Source of the DNA: RPQJ01 sp963778185
GTDB lineage: Bacteria; Pseudomonadota; Gammaproteobacteria; Steroidobacterales; Steroidobacteraceae
Reading direction: 5' to 3'
Length of the DNA: 64,000 nt
NCBI GenBank assembly: GCA_963778185.1
Contig: CAVZTF010000003.1
Coordinates: forward strand, 1,364,001-1,428,000
The translations under genes were made by a program, and so were the position numbers. Shown in pieces: positions 33,423 through 43,393 of this stretch (the stretch's first letter is position 1; the number at the start of each line of letters is the position of its first letter). The notes below the pieces were generated by a model, which was given only the letters and a program-made list of their open reading frames with translations, was not told the origin of the DNA and made no database searches.

Positions 33423-34723
33423 TGAAGCGTTTCGCAGCCATCGCGCTCCTCGCAGCCGTTTCGGCTTCAGCCACGGCCCAGTCCACCTTCCACGGCAACG
33501 CTGCACGCACCGGCGTGTACTCGTCCGCCGGTCCGACCCAGGCCCCCACCGTAACGTGGACGTTCAAGGCGGCGGGGCCGATCGTGACCTCGCCGGCGAT
33601 TGCGGACGGGGTGGTCTACATCGCCAGCCTGAGCGGGCACCTGCACGCGATCGACCGGCAGACCGGCCAGGAGAACTGGAACTTCAAGTCCAGCCGCCCG
33701 ATCGCCTCCTCGCCCGCGGTGGTCGGCGGCTCCGTGTACTTCGTGTCCTCGGCGGGATCGCTGGTCGCGCTCGACGTGGCGACCGGCCAGCCAAAATGGG
33801 TCTACGCCATCGAATACGAACGCAAGTTCGAGGCGCCAGGCCTGCACGGCTACCCGCCGGCCAGGCAGACGATCCCTGACGCCTGGGATGTCTTCACCTC
33901 CTCTCCCGCTGTCGCCAACGGCAAGGTGTACTTCGGCAGCGGCGACGGCAACGTGTACGCGGTGGACGCGACGAGCGGCGTGCTGCAGTGGAAGTTCGCG
34001 ACGGGCGATGTGGTCCACGCCTCGCCGGCGGTCGCCGGCAACACGGTCTATGTCGGCAGCTGGGACAGCCGTCTCTACGCCATCGACGCCGAGACCGGAC
34101 AGCAGAAGTGGGCCTTCCAGGGCGGTGAGGACCCGGCCATCCACAACCAGGTCGGCTTCCAGTCGTCGCCCGCCGTGGTGGACGGTACGGTGTACGTCGG
34201 CAGCCGCGACGCGCACGTGTACGCGATCGACGCAACGACGGGCCGCAAGAAATGGGATTACCCGACCAGCAAGTCCTGGGTGAACGGCACGCCCGCGGTG
34301 CGCGACGGCCTCGTGTACGTCGGGACCTCGGACAGTTCGCGCTTCATGGCGCTGGACGCTCGCACCGGCCGCCTGCGCTTCAATTTCGATGCCAAGTCCT
34401 ACATTTTCTCGTCCGCGGCGCTCGCCGGTGAACTTGCCTACTTCGGTTGCCACAACGGCAAGCTCTACGCGGTGAACGCGAAGACCGGGCAGTTCGCGTG
34501 GGAGTTCCAGACCGAGGCGTCACGGCGCGATCCGATGAAAGTGCTGAATCCCGATGGCAGCCTGAATCGCGCGTCGTTCGCGCCGGTGTTCGGCGACTTC
34601 CAGGACATGTACGTCGACTTCTACCGGTACGTGTCCGTGGGCGCGATCATGGGCTCGCCGGCGGTCGAGGACGGCGTGTTGTACGTCGGCAGCATGGACG
34701 GCAATCTCTACGCGCTGCGCTGA
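33422..34723 (+). CDS. Exported PQQ-type beta-propeller protein
   Basis: 433 residues. The signal peptide MKRFAAIALLAAVSASATAQ directs it to the periplasm. At least seven propeller blades are visible, each with the pattern VYxGSxDxxxYAIDxxTGxxxW (for example VYVGSWDSRLYAIDAETGQQ and VYVGSRDAHVYAIDATTGRK). This is the PQQ/BamB-like repeat. No calcium/PQQ catalytic residues or cytochrome motif (CxxCH) are present, so it is more likely a binding or scaffold protein than a quinoprotein dehydrogenase. It is too divergent to call BamB, and BamB's usual neighbours are absent. It overlaps the convergent alternative oxidase gene by 16 bases at the 3' end. Confidence 0.85.
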   Translation: MKRFAAIALLAAVSASATAQSTFHGNAARTGVYSSAGPTQAPTVTWTFKAAGPIVTSPAIADGVVYIASLSGHLHAIDRQTGQENWNFKSSRPIASSPAVVGGSVYFVSSAGSLVALDVATGQPKWVYAIEYERKFEAPGLHGYPPARQTIPDAWDVFTSSPAVANGKVYFGSGDGNVYAVDATSGVLQWKFATGDVVHASPAVAGNTVYVGSWDSRLYAIDAETGQQKWAFQGGEDPAIHNQVGFQSSPAVVDGTVYVGSRDAHVYAIDATTGRKKWDYPTSKSWVNGTPAVRDGLVYVGTSDSSRFMALDARTGRLRFNFDAKSYIFSSAALAGELAYFGCHNGKLYAVNAKTGQFAWEFQTEASRRDPMKVLNPDGSLNRASFAPVFGDFQDMYVDFYRYVSVGAIMGSPAVEDGVLYVGSMDGNLYALR

Positions 34724-35331
34724 AGCGCATCGGCAAATCCATGATTGACGTCGCGGTGGTGAGCCTCGTCCTCGCGAATCGCCATGATCACCTCACGCAG
34801 CCGTGCATCGGGCGCGAGCTTCCAGTAATCAATGGCGATCCTTGGAGCCGCGACGTTGGCGATGGTGCCGTCGTCGATGCTCGCCAGGTACTCCGTGTAG
34901 CTGTAGACGGCTTCTTCCTCGAAGTAGCCCACCACGCGATGCGCGGTCTTTGCGGAGACCAGGTACAGCAGAAAGAAGAGATTGTAGAAAACCCCCTGCG
35001 CAATCAGCACCAGCAACCGCTCGAACGCGGAGGGCCGGGCGATCTGCAGGATGGTCATCAGGTGCATGCGCTCGTTCTCGGCCTCGTCCAGCAGCGTGCG
35101 GATCCAGCCGCGATCGCCTTCCATGCGACGCAACGCGCGCAGGTGCTGCAACGCACCGCCCACCATGCCCGGCACGGCTGCAACGGTCTCCAGCACGACC
35201 GCACGATGGCCGTATCGTCGGGCGAAGAACGCATCGGCGAAGAAACGCATCAGCTTCGTGAACGCGTAGGCAACCCGATCGGAAAAATCCGCCGGCTCGC
35301 GGTGTGGGGCGGACGAGGTTGTCTCCGGCAT
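34708..35331 (-). CDS. aox: Alternative oxidase (di-iron ubiquinol oxidase)
   Basis: 207 residues. The four helix motifs carrying the di-iron ligands of alternative oxidases are all present: LETVAAVPGMV (Glu48), DEAENERMHL (Glu87, His90), YFEEEAVYSYTEYL (Glu in 138-140) and REDEAHHRDVNH (Glu189, His192). The Glu48-Glu87 spacing of 39 matches the plant and trypanosome enzymes. Hydrophobic helix RLLVLIAQGVFYNLFFLLYL binds to the membrane face. AOX oxidises ubiquinol directly to water without pumping protons and resists cyanide and nitric oxide. The N-terminus is short, without the plant regulatory Cys. Bacterial AOX genes are uncommon. The product faces the quinone pool in the inner membrane. 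Confidence 0.93.
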   Translation of the reverse strand: MPETTSSAPHREPADFSDRVAYAFTKLMRFFADAFFARRYGHRAVVLETVAAVPGMVGGALQHLRALRRMEGDRGWIRTLLDEAENERMHLMTILQIARPSAFERLLVLIAQGVFYNLFFLLYLVSAKTAHRVVGYFEEEAVYSYTEYLASIDDGTIANVAAPRIAIDYWKLAPDARLREVIMAIREDEAHHRDVNHGFADALQRSA

Positions 35332-35475
35332 GGCGAATCCCTCCTGCCAACCGAGTACACCCTGACGCGGGATTGCCGGTCAAGCAGCCCCGGGGACGTG
35401 CGGCGCTCGATCGCGTGGTCCAGTCGAGCGGCCGACCGGTCGTCCGATAGGCACGGCTCCAGGACTCCTTTCCGC

Positions 35476-35481
35476 TAAAAT
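35476..35481 (+). promoter_or_regulatory. Candidate -10 box of the fmdB-rimO operon
   Basis: TAAAAT lies 33 bases before the fmdB-type start codon. No good -35 box is seen at the right distance, so the call is weak. Confidence 0.3.
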
Positions 35482-35489
35482 GGCCGGTG

Positions 35490-35503
35490 GTTTCAGCTGA
35501 AAC
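35490..35503. promoter_or_regulatory. Perfect 14-bp palindrome, parS-like, before fmdB-rimO
   Basis: GTTTCAGCTGAAAC is a perfect palindrome ending 10 bases before the start codon at 35514. It differs from the parS core GTTTCACGTGAAAC only by the central CG being GC. It may be an operator of the operon, a variant ParB site or chance. Confidence 0.45.
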
Positions 35504-35513
35504 ACCCACACAC

Positions 35514-35780
35514 ATGCCCACATACGATTACCTCTGCCCCGCCAACGGCCGCGTCGTCGAAGTCAGCCACAAGATGTCCGAGCAGGTCGCGAACTGGGCC
35601 GAGCTCTGCCGTCGCGCCGGCCTGACGCTCGACGACACCCCCGGCAAGACCCCGGTCGAGCGGCTCATCACCGGTGGCAACGTGGTCCACTCGGGCTCGC
35701 TCGGCAGCAAGCAGGAGCGCCCCTGCGACAGCGGTCCCTGCGGCACTCCCGTGTGTGGCGGCGGCGGTTGCGCGTTCTGA
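35514..35780 (+). CDS. FmdB-like zinc-ribbon protein
   Basis: 88 residues from the ATG at 35514. The N-terminus MPTYDYLCPANGRVVEVSH is the start typical of the FmdB/putative regulatory protein family in gammaproteobacteria. The usual zinc-ribbon cysteines are reduced at the front (one Cys) and abundant at the end: PCDSGPCGTPVCGGGGCAF. Function is unknown; some relatives are suggested to be regulators or metal-binding partners. Its stop is 9 bases before the rimO start, so they form an operon. Confidence 0.8.
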   Translation: MPTYDYLCPANGRVVEVSHKMSEQVANWAELCRRAGLTLDDTPGKTPVERLITGGNVVHSGSLGSKQERPCDSGPCGTPVCGGGGCAF

Positions 35781-35789
35781 CGCACCCCT

Positions 35790-37112
35790 TTGTCCGCCCC
35801 TCCGAAGATCGGCTTCGTCTCCCTCGGCTGCCCCAAGGCGCTGGTGGACTCCGAGCGCATCCTCACGCGCCTGCGCGCCGAGGGTTACGACGTCGTGGGC
35901 AGCTACGAGGACGCGAACCTCGTCGTCGTGAACACCTGCGGCTTCATCGACGATGCCGTCCATGAATCGCTGGACGCGATCGGCGAGGCCCTCGCCCGCA
36001 ACGGCAAGGTGATCGTCACCGGCTGCCTCGGCGCTAAACCCGAGACCATCACGGACCTGCACCCGAGCGTCCTCAAGGTCACCGGACCGCAGGCCTACGA
36101 GGACGTCGTGAACGCGGTGCACGAGCAGCTGCCGCCGCTGCACGACCCGTTCGTGGACCTCGTGCCGCCGCAGGGCGTCCGGCTCACGCCCCGTCACTAC
36201 GCGTATCTCAAGATCTCCGAGGGCTGCAACCACCGCTGCAGCTTCTGCATCATCCCCTCGATGCGCGGCGACCTCGCGAGCCGGCCGGTCGGCGAGGTGA
36301 TGCTCGAGGCCGAGCGCCTCGTGAAGGCCGGCGTAAAGGAACTGCTCGTCATTTCGCAGGACACGAGCGCCTACGGAGTCGACCTCAAGTACGCGACGGG
36401 CTTCTGGGGCGGCAAGCCGGTCAAGGCGCGCTTCGAGGACCTCGCCCGCGATCTCGGCTCGCTCGGCGCCTGGGTGCGCCTGCACTACGTCTACCCTTAC
36501 CCGCACGTGGACCGGGTCATACCGCTCATGGCGGACGGCAAAGTGCTGCCCTACCTCGACGTGCCTTTCCAGCACGGCAGCCCGCGCATCCTGAAGCTGA
36601 TGAAGCGGCCCGCGCACGCCGAGGACACGCTCGAGCGCATCCGGCGCTGGCGCGAGATCTGCCCGGACATCACGCTGCGCAGCACGTTCATCGTCGGCTT
36701 CCCGGGCGAGACCGAGGACGACTTCCGGATCCTGCTCGACTGGCTGCAGGAAGCGCGTCTCGACCGCGTCGGCTGCTTCAGGTACTCGCCCGTCGAGGGT
36801 GCGGCGGCGAACGAACTGCCAGAGCCCGTGCCGGATGAAGTGAAGCAGGAGCGTTACGAGCGCTTCATGGAGCTCGCGAGCACGATCAGCACCGGGAAGC
36901 TGGCTGCAAAGGTCGGCAGAAAGATGCGCGTGCTGGTGGATACTGTCGACGCGGAGGGCGCGGTGGCGCGCTCGAGCGCAGACGCTCCGGAAATCGACGG
37001 CGTGGTACGTGTCCCGCGCCCCGGAAAGCTCAGGTCCGGCGACTGGGCCGACGTCGAGATCACCGGGTCGGACGCCTATGACCTCGTCGCGAAGATTTCC
37101 CGCAAGAACTGA
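35790..37112 (+). CDS. rimO: Ribosomal protein S12 methylthiotransferase RimO
   Basis: 440 residues, beginning with TTG (35790). It is a radical-SAM enzyme that adds a methylthio group to Asp89 of ribosomal protein S12. The N-terminal UPF0004 domain supplies three Cys for one [4Fe-4S] cluster: SLGCPKALVDSE, VNTCGF and VTGCLG. The radical-SAM motif CNHRCSFCIIP supplies the second cluster. A TRAM domain forms the last ~60 residues (MRVLVDTVDAEGAVARSSAD). Length and order match the family; the sequence lacks MiaB features. Confidence 0.95.
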   Translation: MSAPPKIGFVSLGCPKALVDSERILTRLRAEGYDVVGSYEDANLVVVNTCGFIDDAVHESLDAIGEALARNGKVIVTGCLGAKPETITDLHPSVLKVTGPQAYEDVVNAVHEQLPPLHDPFVDLVPPQGVRLTPRHYAYLKISEGCNHRCSFCIIPSMRGDLASRPVGEVMLEAERLVKAGVKELLVISQDTSAYGVDLKYATGFWGGKPVKARFEDLARDLGSLGAWVRLHYVYPYPHVDRVIPLMADGKVLPYLDVPFQHGSPRILKLMKRPAHAEDTLERIRRWREICPDITLRSTFIVGFPGETEDDFRILLDWLQEARLDRVGCFRYSPVEGAAANELPEPVPDEVKQERYERFMELASTISTGKLAAKVGRKMRVLVDTVDAEGAVARSSADAPEIDGVVRVPRPGKLRSGDWADVEITGSDAYDLVAKISRKN

Positions 37113-37119
37113 GTTGCCG

Positions 37120-38859
37120 ATGAAACTGTCGCTCGTACGCCAGGCCTTCGCTGTGCTGGCGCTGCTCGTCCCGGTCGTCGTTTTCGGCCAGGCCTTTCTA
37201 CAACCGTCCGCTGCCTCGCCAGCCGAGTCGACGACGACGGTCGATGCTCCGCTGCCTCCGCCCGCCGATCCGCTCGCCGAGGCGATCCGCGAACGCATCG
37301 ACCACCTGCGCTACGCAGCCGCGCAGGACAATCGCGGCCAGGACGTGCGCGGCCAGCGCGTGATCCTCACCGAGGCGGTCGCCCGCTACTACGAGTCCCA
37401 GCAGTTCCGGCCCAGGTGGCGCGACCCGGCACGGCTCGATCTGCTGATCGCCGCCATCGCGGACGTGTACGACGACGGCCTGGACCCGATGGACTATCAC
37501 GTCGAGGCGCTGCAGTCGTTCCGCAGCGGCCTGCGCTCACCACCAGGCCTGGCGCCCGCGGAGCAGGCGGAACTCGAGTTGGCAGCCACCGACGCGATGA
37601 TGCTCGCGCTCTACCACCTTTACCGTGGCAAGGTGGACCCGGTGGAGCTGAGCTCGCAGTGGAACTTCCCGTCGCGACCGGTTTCCGAGGAGCGCGGCCT
37701 CGAGCAGTTCGCGCAGGCGGTCGACTCCGGCCTCATCCGCGAGACCTTCGACCGCGCACGACCGCAGCACGTCTGGTACCAGCGCGGTCGCGAACGCCTG
37801 AAGGAATACCGGGCGATCGCGACAGCGGGCGGTTGGTCGCCCATCAGCGACGGGCCGTCCCTGACGCTCGGCATGAGCGATCCGCGCGTGCCTGCACTGC
37901 GGCTGCGCCTCGAGACCACGGCCGACCTGATCGACGATGCGCCGGCGACGTATCCGGTTCCGCTGGTCTACGACGAGGAGACCGAGGCTGCCGTGAAGCG
38001 CTTCCAGGAGCGACACGGACTCGCGGCGGACGGCGCAGTGGGACCCGCGACCCGTGCGGCGCTCAACGTTCCAGTCTCGGCGCGCATCGACCAGATCCGT
38101 GTCAACCTGGAGCGCGCTCGCTGGGTGATGCACGAGATCCACGGCGAGTTCGTGCTGGTGGACGCCGCGGGATTCGACGTCAGCTACTTCCGCAACGACG
38201 AGCCGATCTGGACCTCCAAGGTCATCGTGGGACGCCCCTACCGCGAGACACCCATCTTCAAGTCATCGATCACCCACGTGGTGCTGAATCCGACCTGGAC
38301 GATCCCGCCCACGATCCTCGTCAAGGACAAGCTGCCGATCATCAAGCGCGATCCCGGCTACCTGGTGCGCAACAACATCCGCGTGATCGACTCGAGCGGC
38401 AACGAGGTGAATCCCTATGCGGTGAACTGGGGCCGCTACGGCGCGGGCAACCTGCCGCCCTACCAGCTGCGGCAGGACCCCGGCGAGGACAACGCGCTCG
38501 GGCTCGTGAAGATCATGTTCCCGAATCCCCACATGGTCTACCTGCACGACACGCCGTCCAAGTCCCTGTTCGACCAGGACCAGCGGACGTTCAGCTCGGG
38601 GTGCATCCGCGTCGAGCGTGCGTTCGAGCTCGCGGAACTGGTGCTGAACGATCCCCAGAAGTGGAACCAGGCGACGATGGCCGAAGTGGTCGCCTCGAAG
38701 AGGATGCGGACCGTCTATCTCGCGAAGCCGGTGCCGGTCCTCATCCTTTACTGGACCTCGCAGCCGCGCCCGGACGGCCAGGTGTTCTTCCGCAACGACA
38801 TCTACGGTCGGGACCCGCCGACGCTGGCGGCGCTCAACAGCAGCTTTCGACTTCCATAA
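37120..38859 (+). CDS. Periplasmic L,D-transpeptidase (YcbB/LdtD type)
   Basis: 579 residues. The signal peptide is MKLSLVRQAFAVLALLVPVV with a cut near FGQA. A helical scaffold domain is followed by a peptidoglycan-binding helix bundle (AAVKRFQERHGLAADGAVGP, ~residues 286-305) and a YkuD catalytic domain with HDTPSKSLF, and SSGCIRVERAFELAELVL carrying the active-site Cys. Such enzymes make 3-3 crosslinks in peptidoglycan. The start is 8 bases after the rimO stop, so it may be read from the same operon. Confidence 0.92.
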   Translation: MKLSLVRQAFAVLALLVPVVVFGQAFLQPSAASPAESTTTVDAPLPPPADPLAEAIRERIDHLRYAAAQDNRGQDVRGQRVILTEAVARYYESQQFRPRWRDPARLDLLIAAIADVYDDGLDPMDYHVEALQSFRSGLRSPPGLAPAEQAELELAATDAMMLALYHLYRGKVDPVELSSQWNFPSRPVSEERGLEQFAQAVDSGLIRETFDRARPQHVWYQRGRERLKEYRAIATAGGWSPISDGPSLTLGMSDPRVPALRLRLETTADLIDDAPATYPVPLVYDEETEAAVKRFQERHGLAADGAVGPATRAALNVPVSARIDQIRVNLERARWVMHEIHGEFVLVDAAGFDVSYFRNDEPIWTSKVIVGRPYRETPIFKSSITHVVLNPTWTIPPTILVKDKLPIIKRDPGYLVRNNIRVIDSSGNEVNPYAVNWGRYGAGNLPPYQLRQDPGEDNALGLVKIMFPNPHMVYLHDTPSKSLFDQDQRTFSSGCIRVERAFELAELVLNDPQKWNQATMAEVVASKRMRTVYLAKPVPVLILYWTSQPRPDGQVFFRNDIYGRDPPTLAALNSSFRLP

Positions 38860-38864
38860 AAAGG

Positions 38865-38897
38865 GGCCGGCGACTGCAGGGGGGCATGTCGCCGGCC
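38865..38897 (-). terminator. Intrinsic terminator in the L,D-transpeptidase / slyD gap
   Basis: A perfect 10-bp stem GGCCGGCGAC / GTCGCCGGCC encloses a 13-base loop. On the minus strand it is followed by CCTTTTTATGG, a good terminator for slyD transcripts; that T-run overlaps the L,D-transpeptidase stop codon. On the plus strand only AATTTC follows, so it could also work less well for the transpeptidase gene. The rest of the gap to 39020 holds nothing convincing. Confidence 0.65.
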
Positions 38898-39020
38898 AAT
38901 TTCACGCAGGAGGAAAATCGACTGGCGACAGTCTCCTCCAGCGAAGAGAAAATGCTGCCCGTGGATCTCACGATCCAGCTAGGTAGTCATCCGGAGTGAC
39001 AGCCTCGCGGGCCGCCGCGT

Positions 39021-39509
39021 TCAGGCGTGGTGGTGGTGGCCGCCCGGCCCGTGCACGTGGCCGTGCTCGAGCTCTTCCTGCGTCGCGTCGCGCACTTCCG
39101 TGACCTCGACGTCGAAGTTCAGGTTCTCGCCGGCGAGCGGGTGGTTGCCGTCCACCGTCACCATGTCACCCTGTATGCGCACGACCGTCACCACGCGCGC
39201 GTGGCCCTGCGAGGTCTGGGCGTGAAACTGCATGCCCGGCTGCACGTTGGCGCCGCCGAACTGCCGCTTCGGCACCTGCTGGATGAGCGAGTCGTCGCGC
39301 ACGCCGTAGCCTTCCGCGGGCTCGACCTTCACGTTCAGCCTGTCGCCGGACTGCTTGCCCTCGAGCGCCTTCTCGAGACCCGCGACCAGGTTGCCCTGCC
39401 CCTGGATGTAGGCGAGCGGATCGCCGCCCGAAGAACTGTCGAGCGTCTCGCCGGCGTCGTTCTTGAGCGTGTAGTGGATGAGGACGACTTTGTCCTGGGC
39501 GATCTGCAT
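39021..39509 (-). CDS. slyD: FKBP-type peptidyl-prolyl isomerase, SlyD
   Basis: 162 residues. It has an FKBP domain broken by an insert-in-flap region (YGVRDDSLIQQVPKRQF), as in SlyD. It begins VVLIHYTLKNDAGETLDSS and ends with HGHVHGPGGHHHHA, a short His-rich metal-binding tail that can bind Ni2+. Family role: prolyl isomerase, chaperone and nickel handling for hydrogenase or urease, none of which are seen in this window. Cytoplasmic. A repeat-containing gap of about 95 bases separates it from the upstream membrane protein gene. Confidence 0.93.
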   Translation of the reverse strand: MQIAQDKVVLIHYTLKNDAGETLDSSSGGDPLAYIQGQGNLVAGLEKALEGKQSGDRLNVKVEPAEGYGVRDDSLIQQVPKRQFGGANVQPGMQFHAQTSQGHARVVTVVRIQGDMVTVDGNHPLAGENLNFDVEVTEVRDATQEELEHGHVHGPGGHHHHA

Positions 39510-39535
39510 GGAAAAGCTCCGAGAGGGAAGGGGAA

Positions 39536-39599
39536 GGCTGTGGGCTGCAGGCTGTGGGTCTGAGGGGTCGTTCTTACCTGCAGCGCACAGCCCACGGCC
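39536..39599. repeat. GGCTGTGGGCTG direct and inverted repeat upstream of slyD
   Basis: GGCTGTGGGCTG (39536-39547) is inversely repeated at 39588-39599 with 11 of 12 matches, and GGCTGTGGG is directly repeated at 39550-39558. The element fills most of the slyD upstream gap and looks like an extragenic repeat. Confidence 0.55.
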
Positions 39600-39605
39600 C
39601 TCCGC

Positions 39606-40022
39606 CTAGATCTGCTGGCCGTCGTTGAGGCGCAGCCAGCCGCGGGCGACGCGATAGATGATCCAGATACCGACCACGAAGGCGCCGGCGATCCAGGTGA
39701 CGATGCCGAGCCCGAGCAGCAGCACGAGCGGCAGCGAAAACAGCCCGATGAGCGCGAACCACAGCACGGCGTACCAGAAGGTGCGCAGCTGCCAGCTGAA
39801 GTGGCTTTCGAGCCAGGTGCCGCGCGCCTCGCTGCGTTTCACGTAGTTCATCACCACCGCGATGATGGACGGCACGCCGAAGATGAACTGGCCGATGACC
39901 GTCGCCGCGGAGAACACGCCCATCAGCGCGCTCGCCGCGTGCAGGGCGTACATCCAGTGCGTGTAGGTGATGAGCGACGGCGGCGGGAGGGTGGCCCCGC
40001 CCGGGCTGTTGTAATCGGTCAT
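39606..40022 (-). CDS. DUF4870-like small membrane protein
   Basis: 138 residues with three to four membrane segments (LITYTHWMYALHAASALMGV, WYAVLWFALIGLFSLPLVLL, IAGAFVVGIWIIYRVARGWL). The segment FIFGVPSIIAVVMNYVKRSE followed by SHFSWQLRTFWYAVLW matches the DUF4870/Tic20-like membrane family seen in many proteobacteria. Function unknown. The start MTDYNSPGG at 40022 is used because the open frame further upstream overlaps the next gene. Confidence 0.75.
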   Translation of the reverse strand: MTDYNSPGGATLPPPSLITYTHWMYALHAASALMGVFSAATVIGQFIFGVPSIIAVVMNYVKRSEARGTWLESHFSWQLRTFWYAVLWFALIGLFSLPLVLLLGLGIVTWIAGAFVVGIWIIYRVARGWLRLNDGQQI

Positions 40023-40045
40023 GTCACGGCTCGCGTGCGCGCTCG

Positions 40046-40315
40046 TCAGTCGCGCTCGTAGGTCACGAAGGCGCCCTGCATGTCGCCGTTCTCGGTGTAG
40101 ATCTCGAGGTCCGCGAAACTCCAGCCCTGTGCCAGCATTTCGGCGTGCTTCTTGTTGAGCTTCTCCGAGAACCCGCTGTAGCCCTTGCCGTCGACCCACA
40201 CGGTCCTGGTCTTCGCATTGGCGTCGTCGTCCTCGTCGTCCGCCGCAAATGCCGCGCCGGTGACGAGACTGCCCGCGGACAGCGCCAGGACGGCGCACTT
40301 CACCAGGAATTTCAT
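40046..40315 (-). CDS. Small exported protein with acidic N-terminus
   Basis: 89 residues. The signal peptide MKFLVKCAVLALSAGSLVTG ends near AFA, and the mature protein begins ADDEDDDANAK. A good GAGGAGA site lies 6 bases before the ATG. The mature part (~65 residues, GWSFADLEIYTENGDMQGAF) has no family I recognise. It is 23 bases upstream of the DUF4870-like gene and probably in the same transcript. It is expected to be periplasmic. Confidence 0.7.
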   Translation of the reverse strand: MKFLVKCAVLALSAGSLVTGAAFAADDEDDDANAKTRTVWVDGKGYSGFSEKLNKKHAEMLAQGWSFADLEIYTENGDMQGAFVTYERD

Positions 40316-40474
40316 CGCGATTCTCCTCGAGCCTGGGGGTTTCGACGAATCAGGGCACTAAGCTACCCCACCGCCGCGCTCTTGGCCAGATTGGGCCACT
40401 GCCGGCCTGGAGCGCGAGGCCGCGCGTCCGACGTGCGTTTCGACTTCGATCCGGCGTGGCAGCGTGGTGCCGGG

Positions 40475-42310
<1,836 letters not shown>

Positions 42311-42483
42311 GCGGCCATCCTTGCTCGCTCTGGGGTCGGCGAGGCTAACAGCAATATTCGATAAATCAAAGATCTAGCGCGACAGGCCCCACGTTTCGGC
42401 ATGCGGGCAGACTGGCATTGTAGCCCTTGGGGGGCACCACCCTTCAGCGTGCTGCCTCACAGAAGCCGATTTGCGACGTCCTT

Positions 42484-43371
42484 CTAGAGCCAGTTTCGCC
42501 GCCGGAAGATGACGAACAGGGCCCCGCACAGCACCACGCAGACGAACACGATGCCGGCGAAGGCCAGTGCGCTGTGCGCGCCGGGCAGTCCGACGTTCAT
42601 GCCGTAGATGCTCGCGACCAGCATCGGCACGGCCAGCAGGATCGTGACGGATGTCAGCACCTTCATCACTGAATTGAGGTTGTTGGAGACGATCGATGCG
42701 AAGGCGTCCATCATCTGGCTGAGGATGTTGTCCGAGATGTCCGCCATTTCGATGGCCTGGCGGACCTCGATCCGCACGTCTTCGAGCAGTTCCTGGTCCT
42801 GCTCGTCCCAACGCAGCACCGGGAGGCGCTGCAGTCGCTCCAGCGCCCGCTCGTTGGCTCGCATGCCGGTGGCGAAATACGTCAGGCTCTTCTGGTACTC
42901 GAGCAGCCCGAGCACCTCCTCATTGCGCAGGGAGCGCCTGAGCGAGTCCTCCAGCCGCTCGACCGAGGCATTTATCTCGCGCATCGCGCCCAGGTAGGCG
43001 TCGGCGAGTTGCCAGAAGACCCGCAGCACGAAGTCCGTCGCGACCGAAGTGGACGGGTCCGCGAGCCGTTCCGCGAGCAACGGTTCCAGGAACTCGACCG
43101 GCCGGGGCGCGACGGTGACCACCCCGTGCGGCGCCAGGAACACGCTGACCGGCAGGGTGACGAATGGCGCACCGATTTCCACACGGCGGCGGGAGGGGTA
43201 GTGCAGGACCACCAGCACCACCTCGCCCAGATGCTCGACGCGGGGGCGCTCGTCAGGATCCGTCACGTGGGTGATGAGTGCAGGCGGCAGGCCGAACTCC
43301 CGCATCGTCGCGAGATCCGCATCGGACGGGCCCACGAAATGCAGCCACCTGCCGGGCTTCGGGTCGCTCAT
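42484..43371 (-). CDS. corA: CorA family Mg2+/Co2+ transporter
   Basis: 295 residues. A large cytoplasmic N-terminal domain with long helices is followed by two C-terminal membrane segments. The signature GMN motif is in YGMNVGLPG at the end of TM1, and the protein ends FRRRNWL as in CorA relatives. It is somewhat shorter than E. coli CorA. It starts 22 bases after the glmU stop, placing it between glmU and glmS. Confidence 0.92.
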   Translation of the reverse strand: MSDPKPGRWLHFVGPSDADLATMREFGLPPALITHVTDPDERPRVEHLGEVVLVVLHYPSRRRVEIGAPFVTLPVSVFLAPHGVVTVAPRPVEFLEPLLAERLADPSTSVATDFVLRVFWQLADAYLGAMREINASVERLEDSLRRSLRNEEVLGLLEYQKSLTYFATGMRANERALERLQRLPVLRWDEQDQELLEDVRIEVRQAIEMADISDNILSQMMDAFASIVSNNLNSVMKVLTSVTILLAVPMLVASIYGMNVGLPGAHSALAFAGIVFVCVVLCGALFVIFRRRNWL

Positions 43372-43393
43372 ACCTGTCGCGAGTGTACGCGCT

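Noticed and set aside
33422..34723. Beta-propeller protein as a PQQ-dependent alcohol dehydrogenase or BamB
   Set aside because: It lacks the quinoprotein active-site residues and haem motif, is not next to der/hisS-type bamB neighbours and has no lipobox.
38886..38999. Possible 37-codon gene in the L,D-transpeptidase/slyD gap
   Set aside because: The start lies in the terminator hairpin and the product resembles nothing; an internal AGGAGG is not followed by a start codon.
39838..39852. GTTTCACGT half of a parS site
   Set aside because: Only one half matches and it is within the coding sequence of the DUF4870-like gene.
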